A DNA stretch of 38,715 bases from CAZNRY01 sp964575675 (GTDB taxonomy: Bacteria > Eisenbacteria > RBG-16-71-46 > CAIMUX01 > VGJL01): NCBI GenBank assembly GCA_964575675.1, contig CAZNRY010000011.1:1-38715 (forward strand), given 5' to 3'. Both the position numbers and the translations under genes were made by a program. The stretch's first letter is position 1. The number at the start of each line of letters is the position of its first letter. Shown piece by piece: positions 32,516 to 38,715 of this stretch. The notes below the pieces were generated by a model that saw only the letters and a program-made list of their open reading frames with translations, was not told the origin of the DNA and did not search any database.

Positions 32516-34429
32516 ATGGAGACAGGATTCCGCGTACCGATCCCGGTTCTCTACGGTATCGAGAACTGGGGCAGTGGCTATTTCGACGTCAACGCGGCCG
32601 GCCACCTCATGGTCAAGCCGTTTCGCTCGGGACCGGGCATCGATCTCTTCCAGGTGGTCGAGGATTTGGCGAAACGCCGGTGCCCCGCGCCTGTCCTTCT
32701 TCGCTTCCCGCAGATTCTCGAGACGCAGGTGCGGATCCTCCATCAAGCGTTCCAGAGCGCGATCACGGAGTTCCAGTACGGCGCCCCCTATAAGGGGGTC
32801 TTCCCGATGAAGGTCAATCACCGGCGCGACGTGATCGAAGAGCTCCTCCGGGTGGGGAGCCGCTACGACTTCGGCCTCGAGGTCGGCTCGAAGGCTGAGC
32901 TCTACATCGCCTTGTCGGTTCATCAGCCCGAAGAGAGCCTCCTGATCTGCAACGGATTCAAGGACGACTCGTTCATCGAGATGGCGTTCTGGGGGCTCAA
33001 GGCCGGCAAGCGGATCGTGATCGTGATCGAGCAGGTCCGCGAGATCGTCAGCATCCTGAAGATGGTCGATGCGACCGGGATCACGCCGATGCTCGGACTC
33101 CGGGGACGTCTGTATTCGAAGGGGAGCGGGAAGTGGGAGGAATCGGGAGGCCAATCTTCCAAGTTCGGCCTCTCGACCGTCGAGATGATCGACCTCGTGC
33201 GGACCCTCCGCGAACGCGGGCTCGAGGGCTGCCTCAAGATGCTCCACTTCCACATCGGCAGCCAGATCACCGACATCCGGAAGATCAAGGCCGCCGTCAA
33301 GGAAGCGAGCCGCGTCTACGCCAAGATCCGAAAGATGAAGGTCCCGGTCGAGTACCTGAACGTCGGGGGCGGTCTTGGAATCGACTACGACGGCTCCAAG
33401 ACGCCGTCCGATTCGAGCGCGAACTACACGGTGCAGGAGTTCGCGAACGACGTGGTCTACACGATCCGCGAAATCTGCGACGCGGAAGACGTCCCCGTTC
33501 CGACGATCGTCTCCGAGAGCGGCCGCGCGCTGACCGTCTATCACTCGATGGTGGTGACGACTTGCGAAAACCGCAGCGATGAGAGCGCGGTCGAGCGACT
33601 GGGGATGCTGAACGCCGAATCCGACAACCAGTCCCTCACCGAGCTTTACGAAATCACCCGCGACATCAGCGTGAAGAACTTCCGCGAGTACTACCACGAC
33701 GCGATTCAACAGCGGGAAGAGCTCTTCAGCCTGTTCGACCTCGGCTATCTGAGCCTCGAGGACCGCGGGCGCGGGGAGGCCCTCTTCGACGAGATCTGCA
33801 TCCGCGCGCTGCGGTTCGCGAAGCAAACGAACTACGTGAGCGACGAGTTCGAGCTGCTCGAGAAGACACTCCGCAAGAAGTACGTGGCGAATTTCTCTGT
33901 CTTCCAGTCGGTCCCGGATTCGTGGAGCATCGGCCTGCTCTTCCCCGTTCTGCCGATCCACCGGCTGAACGAGTACCCGACCGAGACCGGGATCATCGTC
34001 GATCTGACCTGCGATTCCGATGGCCAGATCGACCACTTTGTCGACATCAAGGACATCAAGGAGATGCTCGAGCTCCACGCGACCGTCAACGGGGGGCCCT
34101 ACTACATCGCGGTCACCCTTCTCGGGGCCTATCAGGACGTGATGGGCGATTTCCACAACCTCTTCGGAACCGTCAACGAGGCCCACGTCGTCGTCGACGA
34201 GGGGGGCCGGCATCACGTTCGGAAGATCGTCCGCGGGTACTCGGTCGACGAGATGGCCCGGATCGCCGGGTTCGAGACGGAGGAGCTGTTCCAGGAGTTT
34301 TCATCGAGGATCGCAGAGGTCGTCCGGGCGGGGCGGCTGTCCGAGAGCGAGGGGGTGGCCCTGGACGAAGCGTACCGGGGACGAGCGCGGGAGACGACCT
34401 ATCTGAACGCGGCCACCGAGGGACGCTGA
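32516..34429 (+). CDS. speA: Biosynthetic arginine decarboxylase
   Basis: PLP enzyme converting arginine to agmatine, the first step of polyamine synthesis. 637 residues, the normal SpeA length. Motifs: YGIENWGSGYFDVN at about 11-24, FPMKVNHRRDVIEEL with the PLP lysine near 98, LEVGSKAEL near 120, FHIGSQITDI near 245, LNVGGGLGIDYDGSKT near 285 and LTCDSDGQIDHFVD near 500 with the catalytic Cys. The ATG at 32516 has AGGAGA 10 nt upstream; a TTG at 32477 would add 13 residues. Own promoter (32391-32418) and own terminator (34431-34472), so monocistronic. Confidence 0.96.
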   Translation: METGFRVPIPVLYGIENWGSGYFDVNAAGHLMVKPFRSGPGIDLFQVVEDLAKRRCPAPVLLRFPQILETQVRILHQAFQSAITEFQYGAPYKGVFPMKVNHRRDVIEELLRVGSRYDFGLEVGSKAELYIALSVHQPEESLLICNGFKDDSFIEMAFWGLKAGKRIVIVIEQVREIVSILKMVDATGITPMLGLRGRLYSKGSGKWEESGGQSSKFGLSTVEMIDLVRTLRERGLEGCLKMLHFHIGSQITDIRKIKAAVKEASRVYAKIRKMKVPVEYLNVGGGLGIDYDGSKTPSDSSANYTVQEFANDVVYTIREICDAEDVPVPTIVSESGRALTVYHSMVVTTCENRSDESAVERLGMLNAESDNQSLTELYEITRDISVKNFREYYHDAIQQREELFSLFDLGYLSLEDRGRGEALFDEICIRALRFAKQTNYVSDEFELLEKTLRKKYVANFSVFQSVPDSWSIGLLFPVLPIHRLNEYPTETGIIVDLTCDSDGQIDHFVDIKDIKEMLELHATVNGGPYYIAVTLLGAYQDVMGDFHNLFGTVNEAHVVVDEGGRHHVRKIVRGYSVDEMARIAGFETEELFQEFSSRIAEVVRAGRLSESEGVALDEAYRGRARETTYLNAATEGR

Positions 34430-34430
34430 T

Positions 34431-34472
34431 CCTCCACGCCCGGGAGCCGGCCCCCAGAGGGGGCGTGGGAGG
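34431..34472 (+). terminator. Terminator-like hairpin after speA
   Basis: CCTCCACGCCC (34431-34441) pairs with GGGCGTGGGAGG (34461-34472) with one bulge, and starts 2 bp after the stop codon. An inner GCCCCC/GGGGGC stem is an alternative. The tail is not T-rich. Confidence 0.5.
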
Positions 34473-34549
34473 CGCAGGGAACTTTCCTCGCCCCGGAGCG
34501 TAGAGAGCTCCGGTCATTCTTCCTCAAGACCGACCTCTCGCTGCTGGAA

Positions 34550-34580
34550 ACGGGCGCTCCGCCTTGGCAGAGCCGCCCGT
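34550..34580 (-). terminator. Terminator-like hairpin after the DUF4870-like gene
   Basis: On the minus strand ACGGGC-G-GCTC pairs with GAGC-GCCCGT, and TTTCC follows. It lies 19 bp after the stop at 34599. Confidence 0.5.
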
Positions 34581-34598
34581 TGCCAATTGCGGCCGGAG

Positions 34599-34997
34599 CT
34601 ACACGACCTGCTTCTCGGCCCAAGCCCCAAGATAGGGAATCCTGAACCAACGTCCTTTCCATGCCTGCCAGAGAAGGAAGAGCCATGCCAGGAAGAGCCC
34701 GACCTGGTAAATCCGCAGGAGCATCCCATAGAGAAAGCCGAGAAGCGGGAAGAACGAGAAGATCCAGAGCAGTATTCCTACTCCCAACGCAATTACCGTG
34801 GCCGCGATGGACTGAAGGGCGTGGTACTGAACGAATCGATCATCCCGCCGCAGGACGAGAACGACCACCCCCGAGAAGCCGGCGAGCGCGTAGGCGAGCA
34901 CGGCATGCAATCGCGACTCGGGCCCCGGCGGCGCGTCGCCGCGGCCCCTTTCCCCCGTGGGAATCCCTTGCGTCCCAGGCATAGGATCGAATCCCAT
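34599..34997 (-). CDS. Small membrane protein, DUF4870/Tic20-like
   Basis: 132 residues. A 30-residue polar N-terminus is followed by about three transmembrane segments: LAYALAGFSGVVVLVL, ATVIALGVGILLWIFSFFPLL and LRIYQVGLFLAWLFLLWQAW (read in parts). The RRDDRFVQYHALQSI turn between the first two is the DUF4870 signature (R-F-x-x-x-H-x-x-Q). The ATG at 34997 follows GGGGGAAATCG. The frame continues far upstream but is low in coding character there. A promoter at 35046-35075 fits. Function of the family is unknown. Confidence 0.8.
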   Translation of the reverse strand: MGFDPMPGTQGIPTGERGRGDAPPGPESRLHAVLAYALAGFSGVVVLVLRRDDRFVQYHALQSIAATVIALGVGILLWIFSFFPLLGFLYGMLLRIYQVGLFLAWLFLLWQAWKGRWFRIPYLGAWAEKQVV

Positions 34998-35024
34998 CGA
35001 TTTCCCCCGTGACCTTGTCTCGCC

Positions 35025-35039
35025 GGCGCCGATGGCGCC
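35025..35039. repeat. Palindrome between promoter and start of the DUF4870-like gene
   Basis: GGCGCC-GAT-GGCGCC, six-base arms with a three-base centre, lies just downstream of the promoter at 35046-35075. An operator or leader hairpin is possible. Confidence 0.3.
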
Positions 35040-35045
35040 TTCCGG

Positions 35046-35075
35046 ATACGAAGCGCGAATCCGGGCCTCCGTCAA
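35046..35075 (-). promoter_or_regulatory. Candidate promoter of the DUF4870-like gene
   Basis: Minus strand: TTGACG (35070-35075), 18-bp spacer, TCGTAT (35046-35051). The -10 is weak. The position, shortly beyond the 35121-35159 hairpin, repeats the terminator-then-promoter order seen at 9607-9685. Confidence 0.45.
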
Positions 35076-35120
35076 CGGCGGAACCGTATCACGCAATGGG
35101 AAAGCACGCACGGCGAGAAG

Positions 35121-35159
35121 CCGAAGGGGCCCGCGGGTAGATCCCGCGAGCCCCTTCGG
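35121..35159 (-). terminator. Very strong terminator-like hairpin ending an unknown minus-strand transcript
   Basis: Arms 35121-35137 and 35143-35159 give 16 pairs plus one irregular pair around a five-base loop. That pair is U-G in minus-strand RNA and C-A in plus-strand RNA, so the minus strand is the functional one. No recognised gene ends here: the next minus-strand gene upstream is the barrel protein, which has its own terminator at 35652-35678. Confidence 0.6.
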
Positions 35160-35651
35160 GGTAGTGAGGCCGCTTGCCCCAGGTTCGATCTCCGGAACCC
35201 ACCTAGCCACATTGTGGGTCGACAGTGAATTCCGGCGATCGAAGCATCTGTTGGTTTGCAGCCGGAATCTGGATCGGTAGGTCCGCCGGTTGCGGAAGCA
35301 ATCTTTGGGTCCGGCATTTGCCGGCGTCCAGATTGCGCTTCTGCCGGGGTTGGGAAACAGTCCACTCCCGGCGGGCCACCCGATTGCTCTTGTCATCCAA
35401 GCATCTGCCGTGCCACAACCGAGGTCGTCTCAATGAATAATCGTATCTCATTGACATATATTTAGTTACGAGCCTGTGCGACGTGAGGGGGAGACGGCTC
35501 CACTACACCGCCAGTGCTCCCGACGACACCAGCGGAGTGGCCCTCGAGAGCAACAATGATCTCGATAATCGGTATCGTGTTGAATATCAATGCGTTAGAG
35601 GTGGTTCCGGCGGTGCCACCCCGATGGCTCCGTGGGACCCGTACAAGCGAA
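35160..35651 (-). other. Gene-poor 490-bp stretch between two minus-strand terminators
   Basis: No open frame in it has a convincing protein. It contains the AT-richest patch of the window (about 35430-35470) and the long hairpin at 35286-35347. Several short frames exist on both strands: minus 35203-35457 (84 aa, ATG), plus 35483-35725 (80 aa). They look random in composition. The arrangement fits a small RNA or a very small gene with its own transcript, or the decayed remains of a gene. I could not find a clear promoter on the minus strand. Confidence 0.4.
35286..35347 (-). ncRNA. Long imperfect hairpin, candidate structured RNA
   Basis: Nested pairs from outside in: CCGG/CCGG, GAAG/CTTC, CAATCT/AGATTG, TGG/CCA and CCGGC/GCCGG around a four-base ATTT loop, with small internal loops. 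This many stacked pairs in 62 bases is more than expected in non-coding filler. The strand is inferred from the downstream hairpin at 35121-35159. No known family recognised. Confidence 0.3.
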
Positions 35652-35678
35652 AGCCCCCCGGTTCAGGTCCGGAGGGCT
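35652..35678 (-). terminator. Terminator of the lipoprotein/barrel operon
   Basis: AGCCCTCCGG pairs with CCGGGGGGCT around a seven-base loop on the minus strand, followed by TTCGCTT. It starts 24 bp after the stop at 35703. It has the same U-G (minus)/C-A (plus) irregular pair as the hairpins at 9652 and 35121. Confidence 0.7.
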
Positions 35679-35702
35679 GCGTTCATGCGCTCGGGACGAT
35701 TT

Positions 35703-37202
35703 CTACAGGGCCAGCGAAGCGGTAAGCCTGAAGTTGGCCACGCGGCGCGGATTGACCTTCACCAGGATCCGGTTTGGATTCGGAAGGGAGTAGGCAGGGA
35801 TCGGCGCCGGGTCATCGAAATAGAACCGCTTGAACGAGTAATCGAGAATGTCATAGGAAAAGTCGTATCGGATCTGCGCGGTCGCGAAACCGATTCCCAT
35901 CGTCAGGCCGTTGGACTTGATGTCTCTATCGACCGGCTTCTGAGCGTAGACGTAATCGTAGAACTCATCCGCACTCTCGAGGTTCGCCATCGAGATCGGA
36001 CCGCTATAGAAGCCGAATCGCACCGGGAGATCGATCCCACGAGGCCGGAGCAGACGCAGCTCCATGCCGACATGGATGCTCGCCGTATCGCGCAGCGGCA
36101 ACGTGGGCGTTGGCTGCGTCTCGGCGAACGCGCTGTCCCGATAGGTGAGCTTCGTGTCGGCCCAGGCCTGCTTGTCGTATTCGAACGCTAAGGTCAAGAA
36201 CCTCAGGGGCTGCACCGTCCCGCCGATCGACAGAACCGACGGCACCTCCATGTCGTAGCCGGCAATCTTCCATAGAGTCTCGGAACCCGGGAACTGCTGG
36301 CTGAGTGTCTGGACGAAGGAAAAGACCCTACCCGACGTGACCTCGACCGTATAGGAAGGCGTGTAGCGAAGGCCCGCATAAACGGGGACCGATCCCTCGT
36401 AGCGGGCCTGGATCCCCAGATCGATCGACCGCCCCTTGTACTTGAACTTCGTGGTCGTTCGCGAAACGACTCCCGTTCCTCCGCCGGAAGTCTCGAAGAC
36501 CTTGCTGCCCTTCAGCTTGCCGTCCAGGAAGTTCAGGTTCGTCCCGACCGAGACCACACCCGGGATCACCTGGCAGGCGAACGACGCCGCGATGGCGTCG
36601 ACACCGCCGTCTTCCTTGCCGTCCACTGCGAAGGTCACCGGGAAGCCGCTGGCCTGGGAGAGCACCATGTCCGAGACGATTCGCTCCGGGTAGGTGACGT
36701 TCAGATAGCGGCGGAAACTGAGCGCGCCGGTGATCCGTCTCCCCCCCGGGCCATCGAACGAATAAGAGCCTCCCCCGAGGTTCCCTCGGAGGTTTCCCTT
36801 GAGGTTGACCTCGTAGCGCGCGACCAGGAGGTTGGGCTGCCCGATCCGTGCCAGGCTGAACGTGTCGGGGAAGTCGGTCGTGGTCCCGGAGCATCGGGTC
36901 CACCGGGTGTCGAGCGTCAGGCTCGGCCGCGTGAGCCAGCCAAGCCCTGCGGGATTCCACGCGATCGCATCGATCCCCTCGACCTGGCCCACATAGGCTC
37001 CACCCATCGCCCATCCCTTCGAGCCGGCGCGCGCGCCGAGCATGTCGAGAGGACGGAAAACGCTGCTGGGACTCTGGACGGCCAACTCTCGGATTCCAAG
37101 TGTCTCCGCCTCCTGCCCCGGCGCAACCTGCGGGAGAAGAACGCCTAAGAGAATGGAGAGACAGGCAGCGCGCATCAGGATAACCACCCCACGCCCCATC
37201 AT
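35703..37202 (-). CDS. OmpP1/PorV-like outer-membrane barrel protein
   Basis: 499 residues with a signal peptide ending near PGQE. The hallmark GARAGSKGWAMGGAYVGQVEG (in parts) plus AIAWNPAGLGWL at about 55-88 is the FadL/OmpP1/PorV entry motif. The body alternates strands such as GALSFRRYLNVTYP, DLGIQARYEGSVPVYAGLRY, TLAFEYDKQAWADTKLTY and MELRLLRPRGIDLPVRFGFY, and ends in VANFRLTASLAL with a barrel-type last strand. It could carry hydrophobic molecules or serve secretion. The ATG at 37202 overlaps the lipoprotein stop by 4 bp (ATGA). Terminator at 35652-35678. Confidence 0.82.
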   Translation of the reverse strand: MMGRGVVILMRAACLSILLGVLLPQVAPGQEAETLGIRELAVQSPSSVFRPLDMLGARAGSKGWAMGGAYVGQVEGIDAIAWNPAGLGWLTRPSLTLDTRWTRCSGTTTDFPDTFSLARIGQPNLLVARYEVNLKGNLRGNLGGGSYSFDGPGGRRITGALSFRRYLNVTYPERIVSDMVLSQASGFPVTFAVDGKEDGGVDAIAASFACQVIPGVVSVGTNLNFLDGKLKGSKVFETSGGGTGVVSRTTTKFKYKGRSIDLGIQARYEGSVPVYAGLRYTPSYTVEVTSGRVFSFVQTLSQQFPGSETLWKIAGYDMEVPSVLSIGGTVQPLRFLTLAFEYDKQAWADTKLTYRDSAFAETQPTPTLPLRDTASIHVGMELRLLRPRGIDLPVRFGFYSGPISMANLESADEFYDYVYAQKPVDRDIKSNGLTMGIGFATAQIRYDFSYDILDYSFKRFYFDDPAPIPAYSLPNPNRILVKVNPRRVANFRLTASLAL

Positions 37203-37666
37203 GACCGTTCCCCCAGAATGAGCGCCAGGACCGCGGCGCCGTAGGCCCAGAAACTGGTCTGCTGCGCCGTCCGACCCGCGTCGAACTTGACCGTTTCAAC
37301 CTTCGTGATCTCGCTGCGCAGGAAAGTTTTGTCCGGGGCGGATTCGCCGACCACGATCCTCGCGTCCGCCTGGCGGGCGGTCTGCGCCGCGACCGTGTTG
37401 GTCGTGCGGATCTGGGTGAGATCCTTCAAGAGGATCTTCTCCTCTGTGATCTCTCCCACCTTCGCACGCCAGATGACGCCGGGCTCGCGGAGCTCGACCT
37501 TCCTTCCCGGAGCGACCTTTCCCACGACCTGCTCCCCGCCGCGGAAGGTCAGGACGACCTTCTGGGTGCTATCGAAGTTGAGGTCGGGCGACGGGAATTG
37601 CTGTGCACAACCCGCGATCAGTACGAGGGAGCCAAGCACGGCCAAGGGCCATGACAATCGTTTCAT
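37199..37666 (-). CDS. Small lipoprotein with C-terminal hydrophobic tail
   Basis: 155 residues. Signal and lipobox LIAGC give acylated Cys20. The next part has a short beta module (KVVLTFRGGEQVVGKVAPGRKVEL, in pieces) and the C-terminus ends in a hydrophobic segment, AYGAAVLALILG. No family recognised. Because the barrel gene overlaps it by 4 bp, it is probably a partner or assembly factor of that barrel. GGAGA precedes the ATG at 37666. Promoter at 37814-37842, with a leader of about 140 nt. Confidence 0.68.
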   Translation of the reverse strand: MKRLSWPLAVLGSLVLIAGCAQQFPSPDLNFDSTQKVVLTFRGGEQVVGKVAPGRKVELREPGVIWRAKVGEITEEKILLKDLTQIRTTNTVAAQTARQADARIVVGESAPDKTFLRSEITKVETVKFDAGRTAQQTSFWAYGAAVLALILGERS

Positions 37667-37813
37667 GACGCGTCTCCGGGTTTGATCGGTGACAACCGGG
37701 GAGCAGGAAGAAGCAAGGAGTTTGCAGAATCCCCCACGCCCGCGCCTCCAACCCAACACCAGAAACCGGCGACCCCCCGGTGGGCGCCACGTTTCAGGTG
37801 CTTTAGATTCTGG

Positions 37814-37842
37814 ACTCTAGGCGATCGATTGGGGGGCGTCAA
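37814..37842 (-). promoter_or_regulatory. Sigma70-type promoter of the lipoprotein/barrel operon
   Basis: Minus strand: TTGACG (37837-37842), 17-bp spacer, TAGAGT (37814-37819). The -35 sits inside the inverted repeat 37834-37852. Confidence 0.6.
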
Positions 37843-37852
37843 GGGGACGCCC
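37834..37852 (-). terminator. Inverted repeat after glnA, overlapping the next promoter
   Basis: GGGCGTC and GACGCCC pair perfectly around a five-base loop, about 58 bp after the glnA stop. It may end the glnA transcript. Because it covers the -35 of the 37814-37842 promoter, it may instead be an operator. No T tract. Confidence 0.3.
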
Positions 37853-37909
37853 GCCGGGGGGTGGAAGCAGCCCATCCGGGGCGCGCCGTCCGCTCCTTCC
37901 CCCCTGGAA

Positions 37910-38715
37910 TCACAGGATCGGCAGGTACCTCTCGATCTCGTATCCCGTGACCCGGATCCGGTACTGATCCCACTCGATCTTCTTGTTCTCGATGAACTTC
38001 CCGAAGACGTGCTCGCCGAGCGCCTCGCGCATCAGATCGCTTTGCTCGGCGACCTCGATCGCCGCATAGAGGGAATCGGGGAGCGTGTCGATCCCACGCG
38101 CCTTCTTCTCCCCTTCGGACATGTGGAAGATGTCCTCCTCGACCGGCGCCGGAAGTTCGTAGTGCCTCTCGATGCCCCTCAGACCCGCGGCGAGCATCAC
38201 CGAGAAAACCAGGTAGGGGTTGCAGGCGGGGTCGGGGCAGCGGTACTCGATCCGCGTCGCCGCCTCCTTGCCCGGCTTGTACATCGGAACGCGGACGAGG
38301 GCCGAGCGGTTCCTGTTGCCCCATGCGACGTAGACCGGGGCCTCGTATCCCGGAACCAGCCTCTTGTACGAGTTCACCCACTGGTTCGTGACCGCGCAGA
38401 TCTCGCGCGCGTGCCGCATCACGCCCGCCATGTAGCCGCGTCCGATCTTCGAAAGATGGTGGGGGTCCTTCGGATCGAAGAACACGTTGCTCCCATCCTT
38501 GAATAGGGACTGGTGCACGTGCATGCCGCTGCCGTTCTCCCCGAAGAGAGGCTTCGGCATGAAGGTCGCGTAAACGCCGTGCTCGCGTGCGATCATCTTC
38601 ACGACGTAGCGGTAGGTGATCGTCGCATCGGCCATCCGCCATGCATCCCTGTATTTAAGATCTATCTCGTGCTGGCTGGGAGCCACCTCGTGGTGTCCGA
38701 CCTCGACCGAGATCC
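37910..38715 (-). CDS. glnA: Glutamine synthetase, type I, C-terminal part (runs off the right edge)
   Basis: Makes glutamine from glutamate, ammonia and ATP. The 268 visible codons hold VGHHEVAPSQHEIDL (metal and glutamate site), NGSGMHVHQSLF (His of the active site), NSYKRLVPGYEAPVY and NRNRSALVRVP (ATP-binding Arg residues), and ATRIEYRCPDPACNPYLVF. The C-terminus (ELPAPVEEDIFHMSEGEKK, then LPDSLYAAI) lacks the Tyr-containing adenylylation loop of the beta type. It therefore looks like the alpha subtype, normally controlled by feedback rather than adenylylation. The N-terminal half is outside the window. Confidence 0.95.
   Translation of the reverse strand, partial: ISVEVGHHEVAPSQHEIDLKYRDAWRMADATITYRYVVKMIAREHGVYATFMPKPLFGENGSGMHVHQSLFKDGSNVFFDPKDPHHLSKIGRGYMAGVMRHAREICAVTNQWVNSYKRLVPGYEAPVYVAWGNRNRSALVRVPMYKPGKEAATRIEYRCPDPACNPYLVFSVMLAAGLRGIERHYELPAPVEEDIFHMSEGEKKARGIDTLPDSLYAAIEVAEQSDLMREALGEHVFGKFIENKKIEWDQYRIRVTGYEIERYLPIL

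Noticed and set aside
32438..34216. 592-codon open frame opposite speA.
   Set aside because: speA on the plus strand has all its family motifs; the opposite frame is antisense only.
35175..35215. tRNA-like T-arm (GGTTCGATCTCC) on the plus strand.
   Set aside because: The loop is one base too long, one stem pair is missing, and no acceptor or anticodon arm is found upstream.
35446..35640. Plus-strand frame with an RVEYQCVRGG-like end resembling the FISUMP/sulfatase-modifying factor C-terminus.
   Set aside because: Only about ten residues look alike, there is no proper start, and the frame runs into a terminator hairpin. At most a decayed fragment.

Overview
This is a GC-rich bacterial chromosome segment with no phage, transposon, CRISPR, rRNA or tRNA genes that I can see. 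Several traits suggest an uncultured FCB-affiliated lineage, most like Candidatus Eisenbacteria: secreted proteins ending in FlgD-like beta-sandwich domains (NPxPF start, YDxxGR core, WDGxD, GxYxxxx end), PorV/OmpP1-like outer-membrane barrels, and lipoproteins rich in W-x-G-x-D-x-D-G repeats. The taxonomic assignment is inference; the domain features are read from the sequence.

Layout. 1-416: start of pyruvate phosphate dikinase, leaving the window on the left. 555-8389: a four-gene minus-strand operon for surface or exported proteins (two W-x-G-D-x-D-G lipoproteins, a WD40-like propeller with a sorting tail, and a GT39-like membrane glycosyltransferase fused to TPRs). 8630-9577: secreted helical protein of unknown function. 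9719-13261: a 1180-residue Cys-rich secreted protein behind a consensus promoter and a leader of about 440 nt. 13746-17338: a housekeeping operon, HU - rsmI - CDP-alcohol transferase - tmk - larC. 17523-18458: YbbR-domain protein, divergent from a PqqD-like/MEMO fusion (18596-19807). 19815-23077: TIM-barrel isomerase, hotdog thioesterase, etfA, etfB. 23417-24680: lipoprotein and CoA-binding protein, divergent from a DEDDh exonuclease that overlaps alanine racemase. 26936-29218: tRNA-binding domain protein and two glycosyltransferases. 29395-32290: secreted protein with a duplicated module, overlapping a PorV-like barrel. 32516-34429: speA. 34599-37666: DUF4870-like membrane protein, a gene-poor structured stretch, an OmpP1-like barrel and a lipoprotein. 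37910-38715: the C-terminal part of glutamine synthetase.

Regulation is unusually readable. At least nine starts are preceded by near-consensus TTGACn - 16 to 18 bp - TAnnnT promoters. Several genes are followed by strong hairpins whose single irregular pair is U-G on the minus-strand RNA but C-A on the plus strand, which fixes the direction of transcription. Two such hairpins bracket a 490-bp stretch (35160-35651) that lacks a convincing gene and contains a long imperfect hairpin. It is the best candidate here for an undescribed RNA or very small gene. The long leader at 13262-13702 is the second.
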